DNA of 64,000 bases from Quatrionicoccus australiensis (GCF_020510525.1 NZ_CP075188.1:4092001-4156000); one strand, 5' to 3'. Positions 30,128 to 39,190 are shown, counted from the first letter of the stretch. A program made the numbers and translations. Notes: generated by a model not told the origin, from the sequence alone.

Positions 30128-30147
30128 TACTGGGTATAAATACAGTA
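30128..30147. promoter_or_regulatory. LexA-like SOS box in the recA / small-protein intergenic region
   Basis: The site reads TACTG-N10-CAGTA with an AT-rich middle and agrees with the enterobacterial SOS box at all ten outer positions. The core is CTGG-N8-ACAG rather than the strict CTGT-N8-ACAG. A further ACAGTA half-site follows at 30153-30158. It is 39 bases from the start of the secreted small protein and about 175 from recA, so it could serve either or both. Confidence 0.6.
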
Positions 30148-30186
30148 CATTTACAGTAAGCTATTGGCAAGCAAATTATTCGCCCG

Positions 30187-30390
30187 ATGCAATTCAAACG
30201 ACTTATCGCACTGCTCATGCTGGCCATGACATTCACCGCCGTCGGCAAACCCGCCGCCTGGTACTGGTGGGCCAGCCGCATCGACGGCCAGCGCATCTGC
30301 GCCCAGACGGCGCCGGCAAAAGGCTGGCTGCGGGACAGCGGGCCGTTCGCCGACAGTCGCTGCAGCGACGTCCCGCCCCGCCAGCCATGA
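30187..30390 (+). CDS. Small secreted protein, possibly SOS-regulated
   Basis: A 67-aa protein with a signal peptide (about 20 residues, MQFKRLIALLMLAMTFTAVG). The mature part is short and has two cysteines (QRICAQT and DSRCSDV) that could form a disulfide. I do not recognise a family. It overlaps rluA by four bases (ATGA), which supports real translation. The LexA-like box lies just upstream. Confidence 0.6.
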   Translation: MQFKRLIALLMLAMTFTAVGKPAAWYWWASRIDGQRICAQTAPAKGWLRDSGPFADSRCSDVPPRQP

Positions 30391-31040
30391 GCGCCTATTA
30401 CCCACCGGTAGACACCGGTCTGACCCCGCTTTTCGTCGATGACACGCTGCTCATCGTCGACAAGCCGGCCGGCCTGCTCTCAGTGCCAGGCCGCGGCGAG
30501 GACAAGGCGGATTGCCTGGCCAGCCGCATCCAGGCGCAATTTGCCGATGCGCTGATCGTGCACCGCCTGGACATGTCGACTTCCGGCCTGCTCGTGCTGG
30601 CGCGCGGCGAAGAAATGCACCGGCTGCTCTCGAAGCTGTTCCGCGACCGCCTGGTGGACAAGCGCTATGTCGCCGTCGTCGACGGCCTGCTCAAGGCAGA
30701 GCAGGGCGAGGTCGAACTGCCGCTCATCTGCGACTGGCCGAACCGGCCGCGCCAGAAGGTCGATTTCGATATCGGCAAACCTTCGCTGACCCGCTTCCGC
30801 CGCCTCGAACTTGACCCGGTCAACAACCTAACGCGCGTCGAACTCGAACCCTTTACCGGCCGCTCGCACCAGTTGCGCGTACACATGGCCGAACTCGGCC
30901 ATCCGATTCTCGGCGACGACCTTTACGCCGGCGCCGCCGAGGGCAAGGCGGATCGCCTGTTGCTGCACGCCATGGATTTGGCCTTTTCCCACCCGTTGAC
31001 CGGTGAGGCACTACGTTTCCACTGCCCGCCGCCGTTCTGA
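30387..31040 (+). CDS. rluA: Dual-specificity 23S rRNA/tRNA pseudouridine synthase RluA family
   Basis: A 217-aa enzyme without an S4 domain, the same size as E. coli RluA. The catalytic aspartate is D62 in HRLDMSTSGLLV; RSHQLRVHMAELGHPILGD is the family motif III. RluA modifies U746 of 23S rRNA and U32 of tRNAs. The ATG at 30387 lies inside the small protein's last codons. An in-frame extension far upstream has no support. Confidence 0.93.
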   Translation: MSAYYPPVDTGLTPLFVDDTLLIVDKPAGLLSVPGRGEDKADCLASRIQAQFADALIVHRLDMSTSGLLVLARGEEMHRLLSKLFRDRLVDKRYVAVVDGLLKAEQGEVELPLICDWPNRPRQKVDFDIGKPSLTRFRRLELDPVNNLTRVELEPFTGRSHQLRVHMAELGHPILGDDLYAGAAEGKADRLLLHAMDLAFSHPLTGEALRFHCPPPF

Positions 31041-31062
31041 TCCGGGCTGGGCGCAATCACCT

Positions 31063-31068
31063 TATAAT
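31063..31068 (+). promoter_or_regulatory. TATAAT -10 element upstream of the SSS symporter
   Basis: A perfect TATAAT lies 41 bases before the symporter ATG, in the gap after rluA. No clear -35 is seen. Confidence 0.45.
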
Positions 31069-31109
31069 TTCCGCGTTTTCAACCTCTTGGCCTCGTTGAC
31101 CGTACGCTC

Positions 31110-32657
31110 ATGCTGATCTGGTTCGTCGTTCTCTACCTGCTCGTTTCCATCGGCATCGGCCTCTTTGCGGCAACCCGCGTCCATAGTGCCAAGGACTTCG
31201 CCGTCGCCGGCCGCCATCTGCCGCTGCCGGTCGTCACCGCGACCGTATTCGCCACCTGGTTCGGCGCCGAAGCGGTGTTCGGCGTCTCCGCCACCTTCGT
31301 CAAGGATGGCCTCTCCGGCGTCGTCGCCGACCCCTTCGGCTCCTCGATGTGCCTGATCATTGCCGGCGTCTTCTTCTCGCGCAAACTCTACAAGCTCAAC
31401 ATCCTGACCCTCGGCGACTATTTCCGCCTGCGCTACAACCGCACGGTCGAGGTGCTGACCACGCTCTGCATCGTCGCCTCCTACCTCGGCTGGGTCTCGG
31501 CCCAGATCAAGGCGCTCGGCCTCGTCTTCAATGTCGTGACCGACGGCTATCTCAGCCAGCCGGCCGGCATGATCCTCGGCGCCGCCATCGTGCTGACCTA
31601 CACCACCTTCGGCGGCATGCTCTCGGTCGCCATCCTCGATTTCGTGCAGATGGGCGTCATCATGGGCGGCATGCTGTTCATCGCCTGGCTGGTGTCCGGC
31701 CTGACCGGCGGCGTCGACACGGTGATCCAGCATGCGGCCGAGGCCGGCAAACTCGATTTCTTCCCGCCGCCCGATCCCTGGCTGTGGCTGTCCTTTCTTG
31801 GCGCCTGGATCACCATGATGCTCGGCTCGATTCCGCAGCAGGACGTCTTCCAGCGCATCACCTCGGCGAAAACCCAGAGGATCGCGCTGTGGGGTTCCAT
31901 CCTCGGCGCCTCGATCTATTTCTGCTTCACCTTCGTGCCAATGTTCATCGCCTACTCGGCGACGCTGATCGACCCGACGCTGTTCAACGGCCTGCTGCAG
32001 ACCGACTCGCAACTCGTGTTGCCGACGCTGGTCCTGCAGCACACGCCGGTCTTCGCCCAGGCCATCTTTTTCGGTGCCGTACTCTCGGCGATCATGAGCT
32101 GTTCGTCGGCCACCCTGCTCGCGCCCGCCGTCGCCTTCTCGGAAAACATCGTCCGCGATTTCTTCCCGCACATGGGCGACCACCAGTTCCTGCGCGTCAT
32201 GCGCGGCGCGATCGTTGTTTTCGCCGGCATCGTGCTCGCCTTTGCGCTGTACTCGAACGCCAGCATCTTCAAGATGGTCGAGAACGCCTACAAGGTGACG
32301 CTGGCCGGGGCTTTCGTGCCGCTTTTCTTCGGTGCCTTCTGGAAGAGGGCGACGACGCAGGGCGCACTCGCCGCGATTTTCGGCGGTCTGGCCTCGTGGC
32401 TGCTGGTCGAGGCGCTGGTCGGCAGCAGCCCGTCGAGCGGTGACTACGCCTACGCGCTGGCCAACGTCGGCCAACTCGTGCCGCCGCAGCTGATCGGCCT
32501 CGGCGTCAGCATCCTGGGCATGATTGCCGGCTCATTATTGCCGCAATGGATCGGTCGACCGACGCCGAAGGCCGATATTCATGCCGAACTGCATCACCGC
32601 GCCGCCGCCGAAACGCATCACACCAACGATCATCCGCACCCGCACAAAACACCCTGA
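31110..32657 (+). CDS. Sodium:solute symporter (SSS family)
   Basis: A 515-aa inner-membrane transporter with about 13 helices. SAKDFAVAGRHLPLPVV and the FATWFGAEAVFGVSATF helix match the SSSF fold, with TLGDYFRLRYN in the first cytoplasmic loop. The solute cannot be read from the sequence. The last 30 residues are hydrophilic and histidine-rich (HAELHHRAAAETHHTNDHPHPH), which may bind metal or simply be a tail. Confidence 0.9.
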   Translation: MLIWFVVLYLLVSIGIGLFAATRVHSAKDFAVAGRHLPLPVVTATVFATWFGAEAVFGVSATFVKDGLSGVVADPFGSSMCLIIAGVFFSRKLYKLNILTLGDYFRLRYNRTVEVLTTLCIVASYLGWVSAQIKALGLVFNVVTDGYLSQPAGMILGAAIVLTYTTFGGMLSVAILDFVQMGVIMGGMLFIAWLVSGLTGGVDTVIQHAAEAGKLDFFPPPDPWLWLSFLGAWITMMLGSIPQQDVFQRITSAKTQRIALWGSILGASIYFCFTFVPMFIAYSATLIDPTLFNGLLQTDSQLVLPTLVLQHTPVFAQAIFFGAVLSAIMSCSSATLLAPAVAFSENIVRDFFPHMGDHQFLRVMRGAIVVFAGIVLAFALYSNASIFKMVENAYKVTLAGAFVPLFFGAFWKRATTQGALAAIFGGLASWLLVEALVGSSPSSGDYAYALANVGQLVPPQLIGLGVSILGMIAGSLLPQWIGRPTPKADIHAELHHRAAAETHHTNDHPHPHKTP

Positions 32658-32741
32658 CAATGTTACGGAAAGGCGTTCGCGCCGACACCTTTGTGTCCAA
32701 ACAGGCTGACGCGCTGCCGGATACGCCCTAAAATCCGCAGC

Positions 32742-33800
32742 ATGACTCAGCACGGCCGTGGCCCCATCCTGCTCGCCCGCTACCTGGCCCTGGCCTGGTG
32801 CGGGCTGGTCATCTATGGCAGCCTGCATCCGTTCGCCGGCTGGCGCGACACCGGCATCTCGCCCTTCGCCTTTCTCGAAGGCGGCTGGCCGCGTTACTGG
32901 ACCGTCTTCGACCTCGCCGTCAATGTCGCCGTCTATATCCCGCTCGGCTTCCTGCTGACCCTGGCGCTTGACCGCATTCCCGGCCGTTACAGCGCGCCGG
33001 TGCTCGCCGTGCTGCTCGCCGCCGGCGTCAGTTTCAGCCTGGAAAGCCTGCAGACCTGGCTGCCCTCGCGTGTTCCGTCCAACCTCGATCTCGCCTGCAA
33101 CAGCCTGGGCGGACTGCTCGGCGCAATCTGGGCGCAGTACGTCGGGCCACGCATCTTCGCCCGCATCACCGCGCTCGAACACCGCCTGATCGCGCCGGTC
33201 CCGCATGCCGAACTCGGCCTGACCCTGCTCGGTCTCTGGCTGCTCGTGCCGCTCTCGCCGGAAACCCTGCTCTTCGGCGCCGGCGACCTGCGCCAGACGC
33301 TCGGTCTGGCCGGGGCCGTTCCCTTCGCTGCCGACAGCTTTGCGCTGATCGAAGCCAGCATCACCGCCCTCAACGCGATTGCTGTCGGCCTCATCCTCCG
33401 CCTGCTCACCGCCCGCCTGCTCTGGGCCTACATCGTCGTACCGCTGTTCCTGATCCTCGGCCTGGTCGTCCGCACGCTGGCCTCGACAATCCTGATCAAT
33501 CCGGGTGAAGCGCTGGCCTGGCTGACCCCCGGCGCCCAGATGGGTCTGCTCGTCGCCCTGCTCTTTCTTGCCGTCAGCCTGGCCCTGCCGGCCACCCTGC
33601 GCTTAATGCTCGCCGCATTGGCCCTGATGTCTGCTACCGTACTGGTCAACCTCGCCCCGCCCAACCCGTATTCAATGGCTGCACTGGCCACCTGGCGGCA
33701 GGGACACTTCCTGAATTTCAATGGTCTGACCCGACTGGTGGCTACCCTATGGCCCTTCCTGACCCTGCCGTTTCTGCTCCTGACGACACGTCGACCGTAA
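32742..33800 (+). CDS. VanZ family membrane protein
   Basis: A 352-aa protein with about ten helices. The N-terminal third is a VanZ-like domain (IYGSLHPFAGWRD, DLAVNVAVYIPLGFLL, SLESLQTWLPSRVPSNLDLACNSLGG), with the acidic residues conserved in this family. The C-terminal part adds further helices. Its role is unknown. The last 52 bases overlap the start of the P-type ATPase gene in another frame. Confidence 0.85.
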   Translation: MTQHGRGPILLARYLALAWCGLVIYGSLHPFAGWRDTGISPFAFLEGGWPRYWTVFDLAVNVAVYIPLGFLLTLALDRIPGRYSAPVLAVLLAAGVSFSLESLQTWLPSRVPSNLDLACNSLGGLLGAIWAQYVGPRIFARITALEHRLIAPVPHAELGLTLLGLWLLVPLSPETLLFGAGDLRQTLGLAGAVPFAADSFALIEASITALNAIAVGLILRLLTARLLWAYIVVPLFLILGLVVRTLASTILINPGEALAWLTPGAQMGLLVALLFLAVSLALPATLRLMLAALALMSATVLVNLAPPNPYSMAALATWRQGHFLNFNGLTRLVATLWPFLTLPFLLLTTRRP

Positions 33801-36454
33801 GCTGGCATGCCGAGACGGCCGCGGCCGTCGCCCACCACCTTGAAGTCGACACCGCTGCCGGCCTGAGCGACGAAGAAGCCGCCCGCCGGCTGCTCGAACA
33901 TGGCCCCAACCAGCTCACCGCCGTGCCCGGCCGCCCGGCCTGGAAGCGCTTTGCCGACCAGTTGATCCAGCCACTGGTCCTCGTCCTGATCGGCGCCGGG
34001 GTCGTCACCGCCGGGCTCGGCGAAATGGTGGACTCAAGCGTCATTTTCGCCGTCGTGCTGCTCAACGCGGGCATCGGCTACTGGCAGGAAGCCAAGGCCG
34101 AAGGTGCGCTGGCAGCGCTCGCCAGAAGCGTCGCGACGCCGGTCACGGTACGCCGCGGCGGGCACCGCCAGCAGATGGATGCCAGCCAGCTGGTACCCGG
34201 CGATGTCGTGCTGCTCGCCGCCGGCGACCGCGTGCCGGCCGACCTGCGCCTCTTCCTCGAACACGAACTGCACACCGACGAATCGATGCTGACCGGCGAA
34301 TCCCTGCCGGTTGGCAAACACACCGCCGTGCTGCCCGCCGACACGCTGCTCGCCGAACGCCTGAACATGGCCTATGCCGGCGCCACTGTCGTGGCCGGAC
34401 AGGGCAGCGGCCTGGTCATCGCCACCGGCGATGCCACCGAAACCGGGCGTATCGCCGACCTGATCGCCGGCGCCCCGGAACTGGCGACGCCGCTGACCCG
34501 CAAGATGGCGACCTTCTCCAACTGGCTACTCTGGGCGATTGGCGGCCTCGCCCTGCTGACCGCCGGCGTCGGCCTGCTGCGCGGCGAGTCGGCCTTCGAG
34601 ATGTTCATGGCGGCCGTTGCCCTTGCCGTCGGCGCCATTCCGGAAGGCCTGCCGGCCGCCGTCACCGTCACGCTGGCCATCGGCGTCGCCCGCATGGCCA
34701 AGCGCCGCGCCATCATCCGGCGTCTGGCCGCGGTCGAAACCCTGGGCAGCACGACGGTCATCTGTTCCGACAAGACCGGCACGCTGACCGAAAATGCGAT
34801 GACCGTGCATGCGCTGCTCTGCGCCGGCCGGCACTACGCAGTCAGCGGCCACGGCTACAACCCGGCCGGCGACATCCGCCTCGATGAACAGCCCGCCAGC
34901 ATCGCCGGCGCCCTGCGCGAAACCCTGGTTGGCGGCGCCCTGTGCAACGATGCCAGTCTGGCGCGCAGCGGCCAGCACTGGAAAATCACCGGCGACCCGA
35001 CCGAAGCCGCGCTGCTCGTCGCGGCGCGCAAGGGCACGCTCGAAGAACACACGCTGCAGGCGCTGTTGCCGCGCCAGGACGTCCTGCCCTTCGATGCCAC
35101 CCGCCAGTACATGGCGACGGCACATGCCGGCGATGCCGGCCAGATCATCTACATCAAGGGCGCGCTGGAAAAACTGCTGCCGCGCTGCGTCGACCGTCTG
35201 GACGAGCACGGCCAGACGGCGCCGCTGGTCGCCGCCGAAATTGAAGCTGCGGCCCGTAGCCTGGCCGAACAGGGGATGCGCGTGCTGCTCCTGGCCCGCC
35301 GCCTCGACCCAACGGGCACGGCGCTGAGCGATGAGCGCCTGCACGACCTGACCCTGCTCGGTCTGGTCGGCATGATTGACCCGCCGCGCAAGGCGGCGAT
35401 TTCGGCCATCCGCAACTGTCACTCGGCCGGCATCCGGGTCAAGATGATCACCGGTGACCATGCCGTCACGGCGCTCGCCATCGCCGCGCAGATCGGCATC
35501 GACGCCAAGCAGGCGCTGACCGGGCGCGAACTGGCCGAACTCGACGAAGCGGCACTCGCCGTCGCCGCCCACGAAACCGACGTCTTCGCCCGCGTCGAAC
35601 CGGAACAGAAGCTGCGCCTGGTCCGCGCCCTGCAGTCGCGCGGCGAAGTCGTGGCGATGACCGGCGACGGCGTCAACGACGCGCCGGCCCTGAAGCAGGC
35701 CAATATCGGCATCGCCATGGGCCTGGGCGGCACCGAAGTCGCCAAGGAAGCGGCGGCGATGGTGCTCACCGACGACAATTTCGCCAGCATCGAGGCGGCG
35801 GTCGAGGAAGGGCGCGGCGTCTGGGACAACCTCGTCAAGTTCATCACCTGGACCTTGCCGACCAATTTCGGCGAAGGCCTGGTCATCGTTGCTGCCATCC
35901 TCTTCGGCTCCACCCTGCCGATCACGCCGCTGCAGATCCTCTGGATCAACATGAGCACCGCCGTCCTGCTCGGCCTGCCGCTCGCCTTCGAGCCGATCGA
36001 GCGCGGCATCATGCGCCGCGCGCCGCGCCGCCTGGAAACGCCGGTCCTCGATGCCGCCCTGATCCGCCGCATCGTGCTCGTCTCCTGCCTGCTGCTCGCC
36101 GGTTCCTTCGGACTTTTCCTGCGCGAACTGGAGCAGGGTCACTCGCTGCCCGAAGCGCGCACCGTAGCGGTCAACCTCTTCGTAATGGTCGAAATGCTTT
36201 ACCTCTTCAACTGCCGCTCGCTGACCCGCAGTTTCTGGAGCCTCGGCCTCTTTTCCAACCTCTGGGTGTGGGGCGGCATCGGCAGCATGGCGCTGCTGCA
36301 ATTGCTGCTGACCTACTGGCCGCCGCTCAACCGCGTTTTCCAGACGGCGCCGATCGGCTGGCAGGCGTGGGGCGAAATATTTGCCGTCGCCATCGCCAGT
36401 TCCCTGCTCATCGGTCTGGAAAAATACTGGAGCCACGGCCGGCATTCGCCGTGA
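33749..36454 (+). CDS. Cation-translocating P-type ATPase (P2-type, Ca2+/Mg2+-like)
   Basis: A 901-aa pump. The phosphorylated aspartate is D341 in CSDKTGTLTEN. PEGLP (299-303) in helix M4 is the P2 (Ca2+ ATPase-like) signature; TGES and TGDGVNDAPALK complete the cycle motifs, and six C-terminal helices follow. PMR1/PMA-like cation specificity is uncertain. The ATG at 33749 is the only good start upstream of the conserved WHAE segment, so the 52-base overlap with the VanZ gene is probably real. Confidence 0.93.
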   Translation: MALPDPAVSAPDDTSTVSWHAETAAAVAHHLEVDTAAGLSDEEAARRLLEHGPNQLTAVPGRPAWKRFADQLIQPLVLVLIGAGVVTAGLGEMVDSSVIFAVVLLNAGIGYWQEAKAEGALAALARSVATPVTVRRGGHRQQMDASQLVPGDVVLLAAGDRVPADLRLFLEHELHTDESMLTGESLPVGKHTAVLPADTLLAERLNMAYAGATVVAGQGSGLVIATGDATETGRIADLIAGAPELATPLTRKMATFSNWLLWAIGGLALLTAGVGLLRGESAFEMFMAAVALAVGAIPEGLPAAVTVTLAIGVARMAKRRAIIRRLAAVETLGSTTVICSDKTGTLTENAMTVHALLCAGRHYAVSGHGYNPAGDIRLDEQPASIAGALRETLVGGALCNDASLARSGQHWKITGDPTEAALLVAARKGTLEEHTLQALLPRQDVLPFDATRQYMATAHAGDAGQIIYIKGALEKLLPRCVDRLDEHGQTAPLVAAEIEAAARSLAEQGMRVLLLARRLDPTGTALSDERLHDLTLLGLVGMIDPPRKAAISAIRNCHSAGIRVKMITGDHAVTALAIAAQIGIDAKQALTGRELAELDEAALAVAAHETDVFARVEPEQKLRLVRALQSRGEVVAMTGDGVNDAPALKQANIGIAMGLGGTEVAKEAAAMVLTDDNFASIEAAVEEGRGVWDNLVKFITWTLPTNFGEGLVIVAAILFGSTLPITPLQILWINMSTAVLLGLPLAFEPIERGIMRRAPRRLETPVLDAALIRRIVLVSCLLLAGSFGLFLRELEQGHSLPEARTVAVNLFVMVEMLYLFNCRSLTRSFWSLGLFSNLWVWGGIGSMALLQLLLTYWPPLNRVFQTAPIGWQAWGEIFAVAIASSLLIGLEKYWSHGRHSP

Positions 36455-36732
36455 AACCGGGCGGCTATAATCCTTGGAACCTCTGTTGACCGCTTATCCA
36501 TCTCAGGCGAGCCACATGGGCGCTGACTTTTATGCCTCCGAGGAGATTCACCCAGCGGCTGAGAGCGCTACGCGGCCGCTGGCACGTCTGGTCGGGCGCC
36601 CGGCTTTGTCGCTCCTTCTCGCAGGCATGAGCCTGCCGCGGCGTCGCTTCGCGCCGGACATCCCGCCCAAACGCACCAACAGCCTCGTCCAGCGGAGGTT
36701 TCAAGGATAATATTTGGCCCCAAGGAGAAAAC
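36455..36732. other. Gap of 278 bases with a possible inserted repeat segment
   Basis: The gap begins with TATAAT at 36466-36471 and ends just before the ferredoxin with GATAAT at 36706-36711. Around these, ATAAT-N2-TTGG occurs twice (36467-36477 and 36707-36717), exactly 240 bases apart. The segment between has a GCAGGC-ATGA-GCCTGC hairpin (36621-36636) and is open in several frames on both strands, but no frame resembles a known protein. It could be a short dispersed element that split a promoter from its gene, or a long leader. Confidence 0.4.
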
Positions 36733-37041
36733 ATGAGCTATTTCGAACACCACGTCTTCATCTGCACCAACCAGCGCGACGCCGGCGAACAGTGCTGCAA
36801 CAGCATTGGCGGCTCGGAAATGTTCACCTACGCCAAGGACCGCATCGGCCAGCTGAAAAAGAACGGCCCGGGCAATATCCGCATCAACAAGGCCGGCTGC
36901 CTCGGGCGCTGCGACCAGGGTCCGGTCATGGTCGTCTATCCGCAGGAAACCTGGTATTCCTTCATCGACCAAAGCGATGTCGATGAAATCATCGACGAAC
37001 ACCTGCTGCATGGCCGCATCGTCGAACGCCTGAAGATCTGA
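36733..37041 (+). CDS. Thioredoxin-like [2Fe-2S] ferredoxin
   Basis: A 102-aa protein of the thioredoxin-like ferredoxin group (Shethna/NuoE-like). Cluster ligands are C11, C21 or C22, C56 and C60 (VFICTNQ, GEQCCNS, KAGCLGRC), with GPVMVVYPQETWYSF after them. It is a soluble electron carrier; its partner is unknown. It has an AAGGAG ribosome binding site and is followed after two bases by a hydrolase gene. Confidence 0.92.
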   Translation: MSYFEHHVFICTNQRDAGEQCCNSIGGSEMFTYAKDRIGQLKKNGPGNIRINKAGCLGRCDQGPVMVVYPQETWYSFIDQSDVDEIIDEHLLHGRIVERLKI

Positions 37042-37043
37042 GC

Positions 37044-37682
37044 ATGAAAGCCCCGGAAGAAAAAATCCTCGTCGCCGGCCCGGTCGGCAATATCGACACC
37101 ATCATGGAACGGCCGGATGCCCCGAAGGGCATCGCGCTGATCGCCCATCCACACCCGATGGGCGGCGGCGCCAATACCAACAAGGTCGCCTACACGCTGG
37201 CCCGCACCTTCGTCAGCCTTGGCTATGCCGCCTTCCGCCCGAATTTCCGCGGCGTTGGTGGCACGGAAGGCGAGCACGATGAAGGCATCGGCGAAACCGA
37301 CGACCTGCTCGCCGTGCTCGAAGAAGCCAAGCGCCGCTGCGGCGACCTGCCGGTTGCCCTGGCCGGCTTTTCCTTCGGCGCCTACTGCCAGACCCGCGTC
37401 GCCAAGCGCCTCGCCGAAGCCGGCCACCCGGCGCAGCGTCTGGTCCTGGTCGGCACCGCCGCCGGCCATGTCGAGAACAGCCGCCAGTACGACACCGAAG
37501 CCGTGCCGCACGACACCATCGTCATCCATGGTGCCGACGACACGCTGGTACCGCCGGCCAACGTCTTCGCCTGGGCCCTGCCGCTCGACCTGCCGGTAGT
37601 CATGGTGCCCGGTGCCGACCACTTCTTCCACCGTCGCCTGCACCTGATCCGCGACATCATCACGCGCGCCTGGCGGCACTAA
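37044..37682 (+). CDS. Alpha/beta hydrolase (YsgA/DUF-type serine hydrolase)
   Basis: A 212-aa alpha/beta hydrolase. The elbow is AGFSFGAYC (Ser near residue 107), the acid is in HGADDTLVPP and the His in PGADHFFHRRL, so the triad is complete. The N-terminal HPHPMGGGANTNKV is common in this subgroup. The substrate is unknown. It lies between the ferredoxin and the ABC ATPase, whose GTG follows its stop directly. Confidence 0.88.
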   Translation: MKAPEEKILVAGPVGNIDTIMERPDAPKGIALIAHPHPMGGGANTNKVAYTLARTFVSLGYAAFRPNFRGVGGTEGEHDEGIGETDDLLAVLEEAKRRCGDLPVALAGFSFGAYCQTRVAKRLAEAGHPAQRLVLVGTAAGHVENSRQYDTEAVPHDTIVIHGADDTLVPPANVFAWALPLDLPVVMVPGADHFFHRRLHLIRDIITRAWRH

Positions 37683-38600
37683 GTGACGGCACTCAGCGTC
37701 TCCAATCTGCGCAAGGTCTACGCCGGCACGGAAGTCGTCGCCGGCCTCTCCTTCGCCGTCGAACCCGGCATCTGTTTCGGCCTGCTCGGCCCGAACGGTG
37801 CCGGCAAGACGACGACACTTCGCCTCTGCCTCGGCCTGACCGGCCCGGACAGCGGCGAAATCAGCCTGAACGGCTGCGCCATTCCGGCCGATGCGCAGCA
37901 GGCGAGAGCCCGCGTTGGCGTCGTGCCGCAGTTCGACAATCTCGATCCGGACTTCACGGCCAGCGAAAACCTGCTCGTCTTCGGCCGCTATTTCGGCCTC
38001 AAGGACGCCGAGGTCAAGGCGCGCATCCCGCAACTGCTCGAATTCGCCGGCCTCTCCGGCAAGGCCGACGCCCGCATCGCAACGCTCTCCGGCGGCATGA
38101 AGCGGCGCCTGACGCTGGCCCGCGCCCTGGTCAACGACCCCGACATCGTCTTTCTCGACGAACCGACCACCGGCCTCGACCCACAGGCCAGACACCTGAT
38201 CTGGGATCGCCTGAAACAGCTCAAGTCGGCCGGCAAGACGCTGATCCTGACCACCCACTTCATGGACGAGGCCGAACGCCTGTGCGACCGGCTGATGGTC
38301 ATCGACCACGGCCGCAAGATCACCGAAGGCAGCCCGCGCCAGCTCATCGCCGAGCACATCGAACCGCAGGTCATCGAAGTTTATGACGAAGCCGGCGGCA
38401 ATCTGGGCGCCTTCGTCGAAACCAACCGGCAGCTCGCCGAACGCGTCGAAACCAGCGGTGAAACCGCCTTCTTCTATTGCCGCGAACCGCGCGAACTGCT
38501 CGCCCGACTGGCTACCGCCGACAGCCTGCGCTACCTGCACCGCGCCTCCAACCTCGAAGAGGTCTTCATCAAGCTGACCGGCCGGGAATTGCGCGATTGA
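37683..38600 (+). CDS. NodI-type ABC transporter ATP-binding protein
   Basis: A 305-aa ABC ATPase. Walker [10 protein letters not shown], signature [15 protein letters not shown] and Walker [15 protein letters not shown] are intact, and a C-terminal extension of about 80 residues is typical of the NodI/DrrA group. The start is a GTG at 37683 immediately after the previous stop. The NodJ-type permease that normally follows is found at 46259, about 7.7 kb downstream and beyond an AT-richer block. Confidence 0.92.
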   Translation: MTALSVSNLRKVYAGTEVVAGLSFAVEPGICFGLLGPNGAGKTTTLRLCLGLTGPDSGEISLNGCAIPADAQQARARVGVVPQFDNLDPDFTASENLLVFGRYFGLKDAEVKARIPQLLEFAGLSGKADARIATLSGGMKRRLTLARALVNDPDIVFLDEPTTGLDPQARHLIWDRLKQLKSAGKTLILTTHFMDEAERLCDRLMVIDHGRKITEGSPRQLIAEHIEPQVIEVYDEAGGNLGAFVETNRQLAERVETSGETAFFYCREPRELLARLATADSLRYLHRASNLEEVFIKLTGRELRD

Positions 38601-38619
38601 AGCAACAGGGGAAGCGATC

Positions 38620-39066
38620 ATGAAGCTCAACAAGCAGGCCGGCGTCTGGGCCATCATCTATTGCCCATCGGCCGGCACCTTCCTGTTCGGCAGGCGTTCC
38701 GAGACGGTCAACAAACCCGGTGTCTGGAATTTCTTCGGCGGCCATGTCGATCCCGGAGAAACGCCACAGCAGGCCTTGCTGCGCGAACTCTCGGAAGAAG
38801 CCGGCATCGAGCGCAAGGGCGATGATCTGGTGCACTTCGGCGGCGTCAGCGATAGCGAAATCCAGGGCCTGGGCTACGTCGAGGCCTTGCGCGAACTGCA
38901 TTACTACCTGCTGCTCGCCGACAGCGAATTCGAACCCCGACTCAACCACGAACATTCCGAATTCCGCTGGCTGAAACCGCACAACCTGCCGCACAACCTG
39001 AATCGCCCCTCGGCCATCGCCATCAACATCGGCCTGATCCAGAAAGCGCTGCAGCTGGCGGCTTAG
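38620..39066 (+). CDS. NUDIX hydrolase
   Basis: A 148-aa single-domain NUDIX protein. The full NUDIX box GGHVDPGETPQQALLRELSEEAGI starts at residue 40, and its REXXEE glutamates bind metal. Substrates are nucleoside diphosphate derivatives, but which one is unknown. It lies 19 bases after the NodI-type gene with GGGGAAG before the ATG, so it is likely co-transcribed. Confidence 0.92.
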   Translation: MKLNKQAGVWAIIYCPSAGTFLFGRRSETVNKPGVWNFFGGHVDPGETPQQALLRELSEEAGIERKGDDLVHFGGVSDSEIQGLGYVEALRELHYYLLLADSEFEPRLNHEHSEFRWLKPHNLPHNLNRPSAIAINIGLIQKALQLAA

Positions 39067-39083
39067 CCCCGGCCAGGCCGGGG
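39067..39083. terminator. GC-rich palindrome after the NUDIX gene
   Basis: CCCCGGCC-A-GGCCGGGG starts right after the stop codon. It can form a short, very stable hairpin between two convergent 3' ends. No T-run follows, so its strength as a terminator is uncertain. Confidence 0.45.
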
Positions 39084-39094
39084 ATTGCCGCAAA

Positions 39095-39190
39095 TCAGTC
39101 CTTGCGACGCAGCAAGACGAGCAGGATACCCAGCCCGAGCAGCACGCTCAGGCCGATGAGCGGTGCCCCGCATAAGCCGTGATCCGTTCC
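39095..39190 (-). pseudogene. 3' remnant of a gene with a membrane-anchor C-terminus
   Basis: Reading leftwards to the TGA at 39095-39097 gives an open frame of about 31 codons ending CGAPLIGLSVLLGLGILLVLLRRKD. This is one hydrophobic helix followed by a basic tail, like the C-terminal sorting or anchor signal of a surface protein. Base composition up to about 39178 matches the GC-rich host. Upstream of that the frame closes and the AT-richer block begins, so the rest of the gene seems lost. It could also be chance. Confidence 0.4.

Noticed and set aside
31062..32474. Long minus-strand open frame rich in Asp, Glu, Arg and His
   Set aside because: Shadow of the sodium:solute symporter; composition typical of an antisense frame.
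34526..36445. Long minus-strand open frame of 639 codons
   Set aside because: Shadow of the P-type ATPase gene, caused by high GC content.
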